35,137 nt of DNA from Balneolaceae bacterium (GTDB lineage Bacteria > Bacteroidota > Rhodothermia > Balneolales > Balneolaceae). Location: positions 1 through 35,137 of the forward strand of contig VEMX01000045.1 of the NCBI GenBank assembly GCA_009711805.1, in the 5' to 3' direction. Both the position numbers and the translations under genes were made by a program. The notes beneath the pieces are model-generated. The model saw only the letters and a program-made list of their open reading frames with translations, ran no database searches and was not told the DNA's origin. This document shows, one piece after another, positions 26,150 through 34,854 of this stretch (within the stretch, counting starts at the first letter, position 1; each line of letters starts with the position of its first letter).

Positions 26150-26816
26150 TTTTATTCTTTTTCCCATCAGTGGCTATGCCCCCACCAATAAGTTTTATAT
26201 AGTTTTCAAAAACCGACTCAAGGCTAATCTGATGATCCTGCATTAACTCATAGTGCGGGCAATTTTGCTGCATATAAGCAAGATTTACGATCCCATCAGA
26301 CGTACCCCATAACAGCACGGCCAGTTCCCTGGGATCATAGTCATCATTTATGGATCCATCCTGCATCCCAATCTGAATGGCTCTCACCATACAAGTAAAA
26401 GAGTTCTGAATATTATCCTGGCACCTTACAATGTATTCGCTATCCGCCAGGGCTTCAGATTCCTTTAAATTGTCGAAAAACTTCATTGACCGAAAATACT
26501 CGGGGTGTTCGCGAACAAAATTGAGAAACGACTGCCCAAGCATTACCACCAACTCAATACCGGGCAAATTCTTAGTCAACACCTTGGAGGCTTCTTCCGC
26601 GAATAACTTCGATGCCTTTTCGCATATCCCAAGCACCAGTTCGGTTTTATTTTTGAAATAGAGATATAGCGATCCTTTACTGACCTCAGCCCGGCTGGCT
26701 ACTTCATCCATATTAAGCTGATCCAGGCCTTTCTCAAGAATTACTTTTTCTGCGGCTTCCAGCATCATTGCCTTCTTCCGTTCTTTTTCGCGCTCTTTTC
26801 TTTCCGATGTTCCCAT
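26133..26816 (-). CDS. TetR/AcrR-family repressor of the efflux operon
   Basis: Predicted ligand-responsive repressor of 227 residues. A very basic N terminus (about 5-18) precedes the TetR DNA-binding domain (about 17-63), with the helix-turn-helix MDEVASRAEVSKGSLYLYFKNK. The remaining residues form an all-helical ligand-binding and dimerisation domain typical of AcrR-type regulators. It is the first gene in the same direction as the tolC-like, adaptor and pump genes, 74 bp ahead of them. Inverted repeats TGACT-N3-AGTCA lie directly before its ATG and again between it and the efflux genes. Self-regulation and control of the pump are therefore inferred. Inducer unknown. Confidence 0.92.
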   Translation of the reverse strand: MGTSERKEREKERKKAMMLEAAEKVILEKGLDQLNMDEVASRAEVSKGSLYLYFKNKTELVLGICEKASKLFAEEASKVLTKNLPGIELVVMLGQSFLNFVREHPEYFRSMKFFDNLKESEALADSEYIVRCQDNIQNSFTCMVRAIQIGMQDGSINDDYDPRELAVLLWGTSDGIVNLAYMQQNCPHYELMQDHQISLESVFENYIKLIGGGIATDGKKNKKINDS

Positions 26817-26818
26817 GC

Positions 26819-26831
26819 TGACTTTGAGTCA
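26819..26831. promoter_or_regulatory. TetR operator copy 1 before tetR
   Basis: TGACT-TTG-AGTCA, a perfect inverted repeat with the same 5-bp half-sites and spacing as the site at 26123-26149. It ends two bases before the tetR ATG, so binding would block transcription through the leader. Confidence 0.6.
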
Positions 26832-26836
26832 TTTTT

Positions 26837-26849
26837 TGAATAAGGGTCA
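26837..26849. promoter_or_regulatory. Degenerate TetR operator copy 2 before tetR
   Basis: TGAAT-AAG-GGTCA matches the perfect core TGACT-AAG-AGTCA at 11 of 13 positions. It lies 18 bp centre-to-centre from the first site, nearly two helical turns, which suits cooperative binding on one DNA face. Inferred from similarity only. Confidence 0.4.
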
Positions 26850-27130
26850 AAAACTAAGCACTTTAGAATTGAATTCCTACCTTTTTCACATTAAAAAATT
26901 ATGAAGAAGAACAATGACAAAAGCATTACTTATAGCCGGGAAAAGCGCTTCCTGAGAAGAGTACAGGTGTGATTAAGGCTGATCAGGTATCGCATTTCAC
27001 CTCAGTGTTATTGGATTTAAGAGCAAAACTGTGCTTATCCCGGTTTAAAATTAATCACCCGGATAGATCATCTCGATCGGTTTGATCCGCAAATAAGTCT
27101 TACATTTGGCCTCATTCAAAAACCGGTCCT
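26850..27130. other. Intergenic region between tetR and EamA gene
   Basis: Divergent promoter space. Apart from the operator sites next to tetR I see no RNA gene, terminator or supported coding region. Two short overlapping frames start near 26900 and 26915 (up to 23 codons) but have no further support. A TGA at 27083 closes the EamA frame upstream. Confidence 0.5.
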
Positions 27131-28006
27131 TTGTTTCGTAAATACTACACCGACTTAAGCCTTATTTTCGTCGCCATTATCTGGGCACTGAACTTTAGTA
27201 TCATCAAAGTTACGCTGGAAGAGATAGACCCTTACAGCTTTAATGCCCTGCGATTTGTTTTCGCCACCATTTTGCTGTGGGCTGTAGCCCGCCATCGCGG
27301 ACACTCGCTGAAGGTAAAGAAAGAGCATTTCTGGAAACTGGTTGGAATCGGACTCATCGGTAACCTCTTGTATCAGGTTTTGTTCATCATAGGCATTGAT
27401 TATACTCTTTCAGCTAATGCGGCTGTCATGCTGGGTACTATCCCAATTTGGGTAGCCCTGCTCTCTCAGTTCTTTACCGATGAGAAGCTTACCATCAATA
27501 AAGGCATTGGTGTTTTCCTGGCTTTTGTAGGGGTAACCCTTATCATCATCGGCAATAATCAGCCCCTCTCATTTCAATCAGATACCTTCCTGGGGAATGT
27601 CATTACTTTGCTGGCAGCCATATGCTGGGGCATATTCACCATTCTTTCCCGACGGTATCTCAAAGTTTACACACCTATTCAGTATTCGGCCTTCATGTCG
27701 GCTGTAGGCCTGGTTTCCTTGCTTTTGATAGGTCTCCCTTTTATGATTCAGCTGGATTGGGGCGGCATTTCGGTGATAGGCTTTGGCGGTGTATTATATA
27801 GCGGAGCCCTTTCGGTAGGCATTGCATATATATTATGGAATGGCGGAATCCAGAAAATCGGGGCTGTACGAACTGCCGCATATCAAAACCTGGTACCCGT
27901 TCTGGGCCTGATATTTGGCGTAATATTATTGGGTGAAGAACTCACCATACTTCAATATATTGGGGCAGCTTTTGTAATTGCAGGTATTGTGATGGCAAGA
28001 CGATAG
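27131..28006 (+). CDS. EamA/DMT-family transporter
   Basis: Inner-membrane transporter of 291 residues with about ten helices in two EamA repeats (about 8-140 and 152-290). The opening LSLIFVAIIWALNFSIIK and the segments YTLSANAAVMLGTIPIWVALL and RTAAYQNLVPVLGLIFGVI are characteristic. The substrate is unknown. The start is TTG at 27131; an in-frame TGA lies 48 bp upstream and the next Met is too far inside. The polysaccharide export gene follows after 22 bp, so transcription may run into the capsule cluster. A direct role in polysaccharide synthesis is not shown, and the AT content rises only downstream of it. Confidence 0.88.
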   Translation: MFRKYYTDLSLIFVAIIWALNFSIIKVTLEEIDPYSFNALRFVFATILLWAVARHRGHSLKVKKEHFWKLVGIGLIGNLLYQVLFIIGIDYTLSANAAVMLGTIPIWVALLSQFFTDEKLTINKGIGVFLAFVGVTLIIIGNNQPLSFQSDTFLGNVITLLAAICWGIFTILSRRYLKVYTPIQYSAFMSAVGLVSLLLIGLPFMIQLDWGGISVIGFGGVLYSGALSVGIAYILWNGGIQKIGAVRTAAYQNLVPVLGLIFGVILLGEELTILQYIGAAFVIAGIVMARR

Positions 28007-28028
28007 TCAATATTCAAATAAACAATTC

Positions 28029-29753
28029 ATGAGAAGACTTCTTTTATTAATCGCTTGTTTACTTTTGTTTTTAAATTTTGGGGTCACCCCTCACTTGTTG
28101 GCTCAAGAACAGGATCAACAAGATTCTCAAAACATGAATCTTTCAAGCCTGAATGAAATTAACACCCTGGGCGGAGTTTATATTATTGATCAGATGGGGA
28201 TTCAATTTGCAAGACAGGCATTTCCATATGAACAAAAAATTGACAAGAGTACTTATGTGTTGGGCCCCAATGATATTATAAGCCTGGATATTCGGCATAA
28301 TATTCAACCTGTTGTAATAAGAGGAATGTTGGTAAATGTTCAAGGGGAAATTGTTTTACCATCAGCAGGAGCTATATCAGTAGCGGGCAAGACCATACCA
28401 GAAGCAGAGACCTTAATTAATAACAGACTAAAGGAACAACTTAAAGACCCTAAAACAAATATAAGCCTGGACACCCCCAGACCCGCCAATATTTCTGTTA
28501 CCGGTCCTGTGCCTCACCCCGGCCGTTATGTTGTGCCTTCGCAATCACGTGTAGACCTTGCTATTTCACAATCTATTACTTCAGGTAAGCGAAATATAAC
28601 CAAACCAGGCCAATTTCCTTCTGACTTTAATCCCAACGCAAGTTTTTCTTTTAGAAATATAGCTATCGAACGGGCTGATGGCACTAAAGACCGAGCCGAT
28701 CTTATTGCCTTTTACCGTACCGGGGATTCAAGCAAAAACCCTATTGTTAAGAATGGGGATAGAATACACCTTCGGCGGTTATTTCGGGAATCTGCCAAGA
28801 TAAGTATATCGGGTGCTGTTGAATCAGATCTGGAACTGGAATACAATCCAACAGATACTCCTGAGAAACTCATCAACATAGCCGGGGGCTTTGAAACAGA
28901 GGCAGATTCAACACAGCTTTATATTTTCAGAATTGAAGATGGTGAAACTCAACGTATTACGGTCGAGCCCAACGAGTGGCAATCATACACTCTGAAACCT
29001 AATGACCGGGTTATTGTCCCCTTCAACCGTCAACCCAACCAGTCTTCATCAGCCTGGGTACATGGTGAGGCTGAAATAACAGGAAATTTCCCCATTATAA
29101 GTGGCGTTACTACCGCTAAAAAGTTATTGGATATGGCCGGTGGACTTACGGATCACGCGTTACCCTCTGCAGCACAATTAATCCGAAGAGGAACCCAGGA
29201 AAATGAGATCCCCAACAAATTTAATGCCGACCTCATGAAACGCACCAGTGATCAACTGATACAGGGACTTGAATACCTGGATGCTGAAACCAAGCTTAGC
29301 AAAGACCGGGTTTATATTGACCTCAATAATCCCTCGGAGTTAAAACAAGTTACAATATTTGATGGAGACCAGCTGTTTGTACCCCGGGATGAACAAACTC
29401 TTTTTGTATTTGGCCAGGTAAACAACCCGGGCTACTACCCCTTCCTGTCAGATTTATCGGTAGCGGAGTATATTGCCAAGGCAGGTGGCTTCTCATTATC
29501 TGCGGATGAAGACCGGGTATTTATACTGAAAGCCGGTAATAATACATGGCACAAACCTGAAGACACTACCTTAGAATCCGGAGACCGTATATTTGTAAAC
29601 CGTACCCCTGTAGAAGAATTGAATGCCTTACGCAGTTATGAGATTCAGCAATCGCAGCTTAAGAACCAACGCACTCAACTTATTATGACGGCCATTACTA
29701 CTATTACGGGTATTATAACTACCTATGTGGCTATACAGAATATTAGGAATTAA
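28029..29753 (+). CDS. Polysaccharide export protein (Wza-like, SLBB domains)
   Basis: Periplasmic/outer-membrane export component for capsule or exopolysaccharide. The 574 residues have a signal peptide (to about residue 26), a polysaccharide-export domain (about 73-148, YVLGPNDIISLDI) and several SLBB-type beta-grasp segments. The clearest of these are near 152-200, 258-330 and 464-520 (FVFGQVNNPGYYPF). A C-terminal hydrophobic stretch (about 553-571) could be the membrane-spanning helix, as in Wza. No lipobox Cys is visible, unlike E. coli Wza. The protein is longer than Wza (about 380) because of the added SLBB units, as in many Bacteroidota. First clear gene of the polysaccharide cluster; the Wzz-like gene follows after 19 bp. 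Confidence 0.9.
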   Translation: MRRLLLLIACLLLFLNFGVTPHLLAQEQDQQDSQNMNLSSLNEINTLGGVYIIDQMGIQFARQAFPYEQKIDKSTYVLGPNDIISLDIRHNIQPVVIRGMLVNVQGEIVLPSAGAISVAGKTIPEAETLINNRLKEQLKDPKTNISLDTPRPANISVTGPVPHPGRYVVPSQSRVDLAISQSITSGKRNITKPGQFPSDFNPNASFSFRNIAIERADGTKDRADLIAFYRTGDSSKNPIVKNGDRIHLRRLFRESAKISISGAVESDLELEYNPTDTPEKLINIAGGFETEADSTQLYIFRIEDGETQRITVEPNEWQSYTLKPNDRVIVPFNRQPNQSSSAWVHGEAEITGNFPIISGVTTAKKLLDMAGGLTDHALPSAAQLIRRGTQENEIPNKFNADLMKRTSDQLIQGLEYLDAETKLSKDRVYIDLNNPSELKQVTIFDGDQLFVPRDEQTLFVFGQVNNPGYYPFLSDLSVAEYIAKAGGFSLSADEDRVFILKAGNNTWHKPEDTTLESGDRIFVNRTPVEELNALRSYEIQQSQLKNQRTQLIMTAITTITGIITTYVAIQNIRN

Positions 29754-29772
29754 AAAATACCAAGCTATTTAA

Positions 29773-30996
29773 ATGTCAAAGAATCAAAATACATCTTCAG
29801 AGAATTCACGGGCTTTGGATTTAGTTTCGTTTGTGGCTCTACTATACGAATGGCGTAAATTTCTGATCATACAGATTGGTATTGTTTCAGTTGTAGCTGT
29901 AATTATTGCTCTCATTATTCCTAAAACATTCAGCTCCTCCGCTACTATACTTCCCCCGGGAGAATCCAGTGCCTTAACAGCTTTTCTACCTCAAAGCATG
30001 ACACAGGGCCTTAGTGGAGTCCTTGGCTCTTCAGCATTTGATAAGGGTGGTGAGACAAATAAGATTATAGCTATACTTTATAGTAGAAATCTCGCAGAAA
30101 AAACGATCCGTCAGTTCAATCTCATGGACCGTTTTGAAGCCGAAAACATAGAAGATGCCCTCATGACCTTCCGGGAAAAAATTGACATCACAATTAATGA
30201 AGAGACTATGGTTAACGTTACCACAAACTTCAAAACCGAGTTCTTTCACCCTGAAGAAAATGAAGAAAAAGTACGCCGCCTTACCAAGGATATATGCGAT
30301 TTCCTCATCTATGAATTAGACCAAGTATATACTTCTCTTGGCACCCAAAAAGCACGTTACCAACTGCAAATGGTTGAACGCCGTTACAAACAAAACAGGG
30401 AAGAACTCATAAAACTGGAAGAGGAGATGAAACAGTTCAGTGAAAAGTATGGCATAATTGCACTTCCTGAACAAACAGAAGCTCTTATCAAAACTCTTGC
30501 AGAACTGGAAAGTCAAATAGCTATTGAAGAAATAAAACTAGAAATTGCTAAAAACAGCTTCAGTAATAATTCAGTTACAGTACAATCAAAAACTGCATTG
30601 GTAAATGAATTATCTAATAAATTAAATGAGCTCAAAGTAGGTAGCGAAGCTTCAAATTTACTTAGTACTCTCCCTACTTTTAAAACAATTCCTGAATTAG
30701 GACTCAAGTATGCCCGCTTGACAAGAGAACTCACTGTTCAAAATTTAATTTATGAATTTTTGACCCAGCAAAGAGAACAGTTAAGAATGCAGGAAACTAA
30801 AGATACACCCAGCATTCAATTTATTGACCTACCTCAAGTCCCAACCAAAAGGACTTCTCCAACAAGAAGTCTTTTGGTTATTGCTTTAGTCTTTGGAGGT
30901 GTATTACTCTGTGTGTTTTATATTATTCTCTATAGCTATTATACAACCCGAATGGCAACATTTGTAGAAAGAGTAAAGAAGTCATCGCATGAATAA
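29773..30996 (+). CDS. Wzz-like polysaccharide chain-length/co-polymerase protein
   Basis: Inner-membrane polysaccharide co-polymerase that would set chain length and contact the export protein. The 407 residues have membrane helices near 29-50 and 363-385, flanking a periplasmic part with the usual beta start. A long coiled coil follows (about 185-290, rich in Glu and Lys), and a Pro-rich PTKRTSPTRS precedes the second helix. No cytoplasmic tyrosine kinase domain is fused to it and none is encoded nearby. It sits between the SLBB export gene and the Wzy-like gene with gaps of 19 and 9 bp, so this is one operon. ATG at 29773. AT content is visibly higher from here on. Confidence 0.88.
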   Translation: MSKNQNTSSENSRALDLVSFVALLYEWRKFLIIQIGIVSVVAVIIALIIPKTFSSSATILPPGESSALTAFLPQSMTQGLSGVLGSSAFDKGGETNKIIAILYSRNLAEKTIRQFNLMDRFEAENIEDALMTFREKIDITINEETMVNVTTNFKTEFFHPEENEEKVRRLTKDICDFLIYELDQVYTSLGTQKARYQLQMVERRYKQNREELIKLEEEMKQFSEKYGIIALPEQTEALIKTLAELESQIAIEEIKLEIAKNSFSNNSVTVQSKTALVNELSNKLNELKVGSEASNLLSTLPTFKTIPELGLKYARLTRELTVQNLIYEFLTQQREQLRMQETKDTPSIQFIDLPQVPTKRTSPTRSLLVIALVFGGVLLCVFYIILYSYYTTRMATFVERVKKSSHE

Positions 30997-31005
30997 TTAC
31001 GATAA

Positions 31006-32412
31006 GTGTTGAATATCTATTCCAAAAATAGCTCACGTATATCGCATTATCTACTTTGTGCAGCATTAACCATAACTACTTTTTTACTCTCCTTTTTTTT
31101 CGACATGGTGGTACTACTGCCTATTGTTGTTTCAGGACTAGCCATACTAACTTATCTTGTACATTATAACTTTGTTGTACCACACCTTCATTTTTTATAT
31201 CTGATAATTGGTCTATCCATTTTAACTCCTCCCATAGAAATTGGAAATAACCTCCCCCTCGTTAGATTGGATGAATTCATTATCTATGGCTTCTTTCCCA
31301 TTATTTTACTTACTAATTTTCAAAATCTAAACCTGTCTCAAAGTAGTAAGCAGTTTATTCGATTTTATATCGGATTTATTGTTTGTGTCTTTATCTCAAC
31401 TTTTTTTGGATACTTTACACTAGGAGTACCTACCAGTATCAGGGATTTTTTTGAAATTGTAACAATTTTAAAATACCTCTTGGTTTTTCTGACTATATAT
31501 TCATTTAAAATAACGCTCCCTGAGATAAAGCAAATTATTTACTTCATTCTTTTTGCTATCATCATCTCTGGCATCTTTGGCCTATTTCAATACTTTGGTG
31601 TTTTGGGATTGGATGACATCACCGGGCCTCTTTTTTTACAAGATCGGATTCACATCATACACAAACGACTAACAGGAACCTACCTGAATCCTAACACCTA
31701 CTCAGCTATACTTGTAACCGGCCACCTAATTGCTTTAGGCTTGTTCTTTTTTGAAGAAGAAAAAGCAAAAAAAACCCTGCTATTAATCTTCATAGCATTA
31801 CTTTCCATATTTTTACTCTTTGCTGGGTCCAGAACCATGATAGCTGCTTATTTTTTGGTTACAGTTATTATGACTTTAATAGGTGCTTACAAAGCTGGAT
31901 ATAAAGCTTCTCAGATTTTAACGGTATTGCTTATATTAGTGCTTGCATTTATTTCAGCTATTTCACTCATTTCTTATGAAATTTTTATCCGATTACAATC
32001 TGGATTAGATATTTTCTCAGATACAAGCTTTGCCTTAAGGTTAGTCGCATGGTATCTTAACATTTTGATTTTTTTGCAATCTCCCATAGTTGGATGGGGA
32101 CCGGCTAAAGCCATTCATACTACCGTTGTAGACAGCGAATATATTTTTATCCTTAGAAGATATGGGGTAGTGGGATTTATCACATATTTAAGTATATATA
32201 TTCACCCTCTTATCACTGCTTATAAACAGCTGAAAAACAAATCGAAAATCTCCTTACTTTATAGCAGCATCATATTCTGTGTAATTATTACATATTTGAT
32301 TGCAAATCTTACAAATACATTATTCCATAATAATCAGGTAATGGATTTTTGGATGGTGTTCTTAGCCCTTTTCTATAAAGTCCTTGATAGTAAAATGAGT
32401 GAATCTGTTTGA
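31006..32412 (+). CDS. O-antigen ligase/polymerase-like membrane protein (Wzy)
   Basis: Integral membrane protein of 468 residues with roughly ten to twelve helices and a large loop. The segment RLTGTYLNPNTYSAILV followed by FAGSRTMIAAYFL is typical of the O-antigen ligase/Wzy_C family. In a Wzx/Wzy pathway it would polymerise repeat units in the periplasm. A ligase role is possible but less likely next to a flippase and a Wzz-like protein. The start is GTG at 31006, with TTG immediately after it as an alternative. Its stop overlaps the start of the flippase gene as TTGA. Strongly AT-rich sequence. Confidence 0.82.
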   Translation: MLNIYSKNSSRISHYLLCAALTITTFLLSFFFDMVVLLPIVVSGLAILTYLVHYNFVVPHLHFLYLIIGLSILTPPIEIGNNLPLVRLDEFIIYGFFPIILLTNFQNLNLSQSSKQFIRFYIGFIVCVFISTFFGYFTLGVPTSIRDFFEIVTILKYLLVFLTIYSFKITLPEIKQIIYFILFAIIISGIFGLFQYFGVLGLDDITGPLFLQDRIHIIHKRLTGTYLNPNTYSAILVTGHLIALGLFFFEEEKAKKTLLLIFIALLSIFLLFAGSRTMIAAYFLVTVIMTLIGAYKAGYKASQILTVLLILVLAFISAISLISYEIFIRLQSGLDIFSDTSFALRLVAWYLNILIFLQSPIVGWGPAKAIHTTVVDSEYIFILRRYGVVGFITYLSIYIHPLITAYKQLKNKSKISLLYSSIIFCVIITYLIANLTNTLFHNNQVMDFWMVFLALFYKVLDSKMSESV

Positions 32413-33677
32413 TCAATTTGATATCGACATTAAGAAAATCAACTTTTGTAAAAAATGTCTCGACATTATCATCCGGGATAATAGTTGCACACCTGACTAC
32501 CATAGTTGCTTCACTCTTTATAACCCGTATCTATACTCCAGAATCTATCGGGTTTATCACTTTTTTTGGGTCAGTTTCCATAGTACTGGCTAATCTTTTC
32601 ACCATGGGATTTGAATTAGCTATTGTTCCCTCCAAAGATGATCTATCAGCTCAAAGATTAGCTTCAGGCTCATTTTACTTGCTGATGTCATTTTCTTCTC
32701 TGCTTTTTATTATAACCTTGGTTTTCCAATACATGGAATTTCCGATAGATATTGGCATCCCATCTTCATGGATTATCTATCTGCCTATTTCTATCCTATT
32801 TTTGGGATGTATAAATATTGGGCTGGAATGGTTCAATTATACACAAGATTATAAGCTGCTTTCTTTTGTTAAAATCATTCAATCAGTATCTACAGCCTTA
32901 CCCCAAATACTTATTGGCTATTATTTTTTGAATAAAGCAGGGCTTCTGATTGGTTTTTTATTTGGAAGATTTTCAGCAGCATTTACTTTTTTCAAAACTT
33001 TTCTTCCCAACACTTCACTTAAAGGTTCAAATCCCAGAGAAATCAAAACCACACTAATTTCACATAAGGAATACCCAAAATATATCGCTCCTACTCTTAT
33101 TTTGGATCGGCTCTCTATGGAAGTTCCTTATTTTCTGATTCCATTTTTATTTAGTGAAAGTATACTAGGGTACTATGCAATTGCTTACCGGGTTTTAAGT
33201 GTTCCGCTAAGCTTTTTAGGAGCATCAATTGGCCAGGTTTTTTTTAAGTTTTTAGCCACTAGGAAACATAAAAATCAAAAACTCACACCTTATCTTATCA
33301 GGACATGGCTTTCCCTGGCTGCTATAGGAATAATACCAATGGGGATTATACTGTTCGGGGGAGAACCGTTATTTGAATTCGTTTTTGGTAAAGGATGGGG
33401 ATTGTCTGGCACACTGGCAATCCTTTTAGTTCCCATGCTCTATTTAGATTTTATCTCTTCCCCAACCGGACGAGTTTTTTTGATCCTAAATCTGGAACAT
33501 TATACCCCTTTTTTTTCCGGAGCACGGCTTATATATCTTTCTGCAAGCCTATATATTGGTTTTATATACCAGAGTATGGCCTTAGCAATACTACTGATGT
33601 CTCTTAGCAGAACATGTGGTTTGCTTATACAAAATCTTATACTATATAAGAAATCTATACAGCATGACAGCAAATAA
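32409..33677 (+). CDS. Wzx-like polysaccharide flippase
   Basis: Lipid-linked oligosaccharide flippase of the polysaccharide-transport (MOP) superfamily. The 422 residues have about twelve helices. The opening is FVKNVSTLSSGIIVAHLTTIVASLFITRIYTPESIG, cited here only by its ends: residues 13-48 match the usual first helix and RIYTPE loop. It moves undecaprenyl-linked repeat units outward for the Wzy-like protein. The start is TTG at 32409, whose last two bases lie in the preceding stop codon (TTGA), so translation is probably coupled. The 3' end overlaps the glycosyltransferase start by 14 bp. AT-rich like its neighbours. Confidence 0.87.
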   Translation: MINLISTLRKSTFVKNVSTLSSGIIVAHLTTIVASLFITRIYTPESIGFITFFGSVSIVLANLFTMGFELAIVPSKDDLSAQRLASGSFYLLMSFSSLLFIITLVFQYMEFPIDIGIPSSWIIYLPISILFLGCINIGLEWFNYTQDYKLLSFVKIIQSVSTALPQILIGYYFLNKAGLLIGFLFGRFSAAFTFFKTFLPNTSLKGSNPREIKTTLISHKEYPKYIAPTLILDRLSMEVPYFLIPFLFSESILGYYAIAYRVLSVPLSFLGASIGQVFFKFLATRKHKNQKLTPYLIRTWLSLAAIGIIPMGIILFGGEPLFEFVFGKGWGLSGTLAILLVPMLYLDFISSPTGRVFLILNLEHYTPFFSGARLIYLSASLYIGFIYQSMALAILLMSLSRTCGLLIQNLILYKKSIQHDSK

Positions 33678-34854
33678 TTATCCCCGTAAGAGTATCTGTG
33701 TATATAGTCACCTTTATCCAACTGTAGTTCATCCAGCTAACGGAAAGTTTATCCATGATCAGGTCCAGTTACTGCATGAAGAAACTTCTTTGGATATTAA
33801 GGTACTTGTCCCCACTCCTATAGCACTACCTTTTACAAAAAGAAAAATCAAAAACTCAGCTCCCTTAATACATGACCCAATAGACGCTGAAAGAGTTACT
33901 TACTTTTCTCTTCCTAGAAAACATCTTCCCAAGCTCATACAGAAGTCTCTTATTAAAAATAGCCGCAAACATATAGAGCAACAAAATTTTGATATCATTC
34001 ATGTACATTGGCTGTACCCAGATGGTCTGTGCATCCCCGCATTCAAACAGATGGGCTATAAATGTATCCTGACCATTCATGGAAGTGACTGGCATCAAAC
34101 CAAACACAGAAAAAGTCTCAGGCCATTAATTAAGCAGGCTTTAACACATAGTGAAGTCATTTTGTTTTCAGGTCCAAAGTTGAAAGAAGATCTTGAGAGC
34201 ACCTTCCCACAGTTTGCTGCAAAAAGTCGTGTAATTTATAACATGGTTGATGAAACCATTTATCAGCCTCCATCACAAGAAGAAAAAAAACGACAAAGAA
34301 AACATCTTAGCTGGAATCAAAACAAACTACATTCACTAACAGTGGCAAATATCAGGCATGAAAAGGGAATAGACCTACTTCTTAAAGCTATTATATACGC
34401 TAACGAGTTTAGTGACATTGACTTCCACATCATTGGGGGAACCAGAAAGGATAAATATGCGAAAAGAATAGAAACTCTTGTAAAAAAAGCTCAGCACCAA
34501 AATGTATTTATTCACAAGCCGGTTTCACCTAAAACTTTGCTTACTTATTATCAAGCAGCCGACTTTTACACCCTTCCCAGCCGTAGAGAAGGCTTTAACG
34601 TTTCACTATTAGAAGCGCTGGCCTGTGGTTTACCTACAATTTGCACGGATGTTGGTGGCAATAAGCTTATCATTAATAATCAAAATGGCCTGATCATTGA
34701 TAAAACAAATAGCAGTGATATCCATAAAACCCTGCTTAAGTTGAAAGTGAAATTAGAAAATTTCAACCCCTCTAAAATTCATTCAAATATTGTCAAAGAT
34801 TTCGGAAAGCAAGCTTTTCTTAAAAAACTATTATCCGTTTATAACTCTTTTTAG
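33664..34854 (+). CDS. Family 4 glycosyltransferase
   Basis: Retaining GT-B sugar transferase for polysaccharide repeat-unit assembly at the cytoplasmic face. It has 396 residues. The acceptor-side domain shows GKFIHDQVQLL and the HVHWLYPDG and TIHGSDWH loops. The donor-side domain starts near residue 215 (VANIRHEKGIDLLLKA) and holds the E-x7-E motif, E309 in REGFN and E317 in LLEALACG. The frame is open back to a GTG at 33616, but the ATG at 33664 gives a normal start with a 14-bp overlap of the flippase gene. The donor sugar cannot be read from the sequence. Last gene of the visible cluster; no terminator is clear after it. Confidence 0.9.
   Translation: MTANNYPRKSICVYSHLYPTVVHPANGKFIHDQVQLLHEETSLDIKVLVPTPIALPFTKRKIKNSAPLIHDPIDAERVTYFSLPRKHLPKLIQKSLIKNSRKHIEQQNFDIIHVHWLYPDGLCIPAFKQMGYKCILTIHGSDWHQTKHRKSLRPLIKQALTHSEVILFSGPKLKEDLESTFPQFAAKSRVIYNMVDETIYQPPSQEEKKRQRKHLSWNQNKLHSLTVANIRHEKGIDLLLKAIIYANEFSDIDFHIIGGTRKDKYAKRIETLVKKAQHQNVFIHKPVSPKTLLTYYQAADFYTLPSRREGFNVSLLEALACGLPTICTDVGGNKLIINNQNGLIIDKTNSSDIHKTLLKLKVKLENFNPSKIHSNIVKDFGKQAFLKKLLSVYNSF

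Noticed and set aside
26900..26971. Short plus-strand frame of 23 codons between tetR and the EamA gene
   Set aside because: Too short, highly charged and without a binding site or family resemblance.
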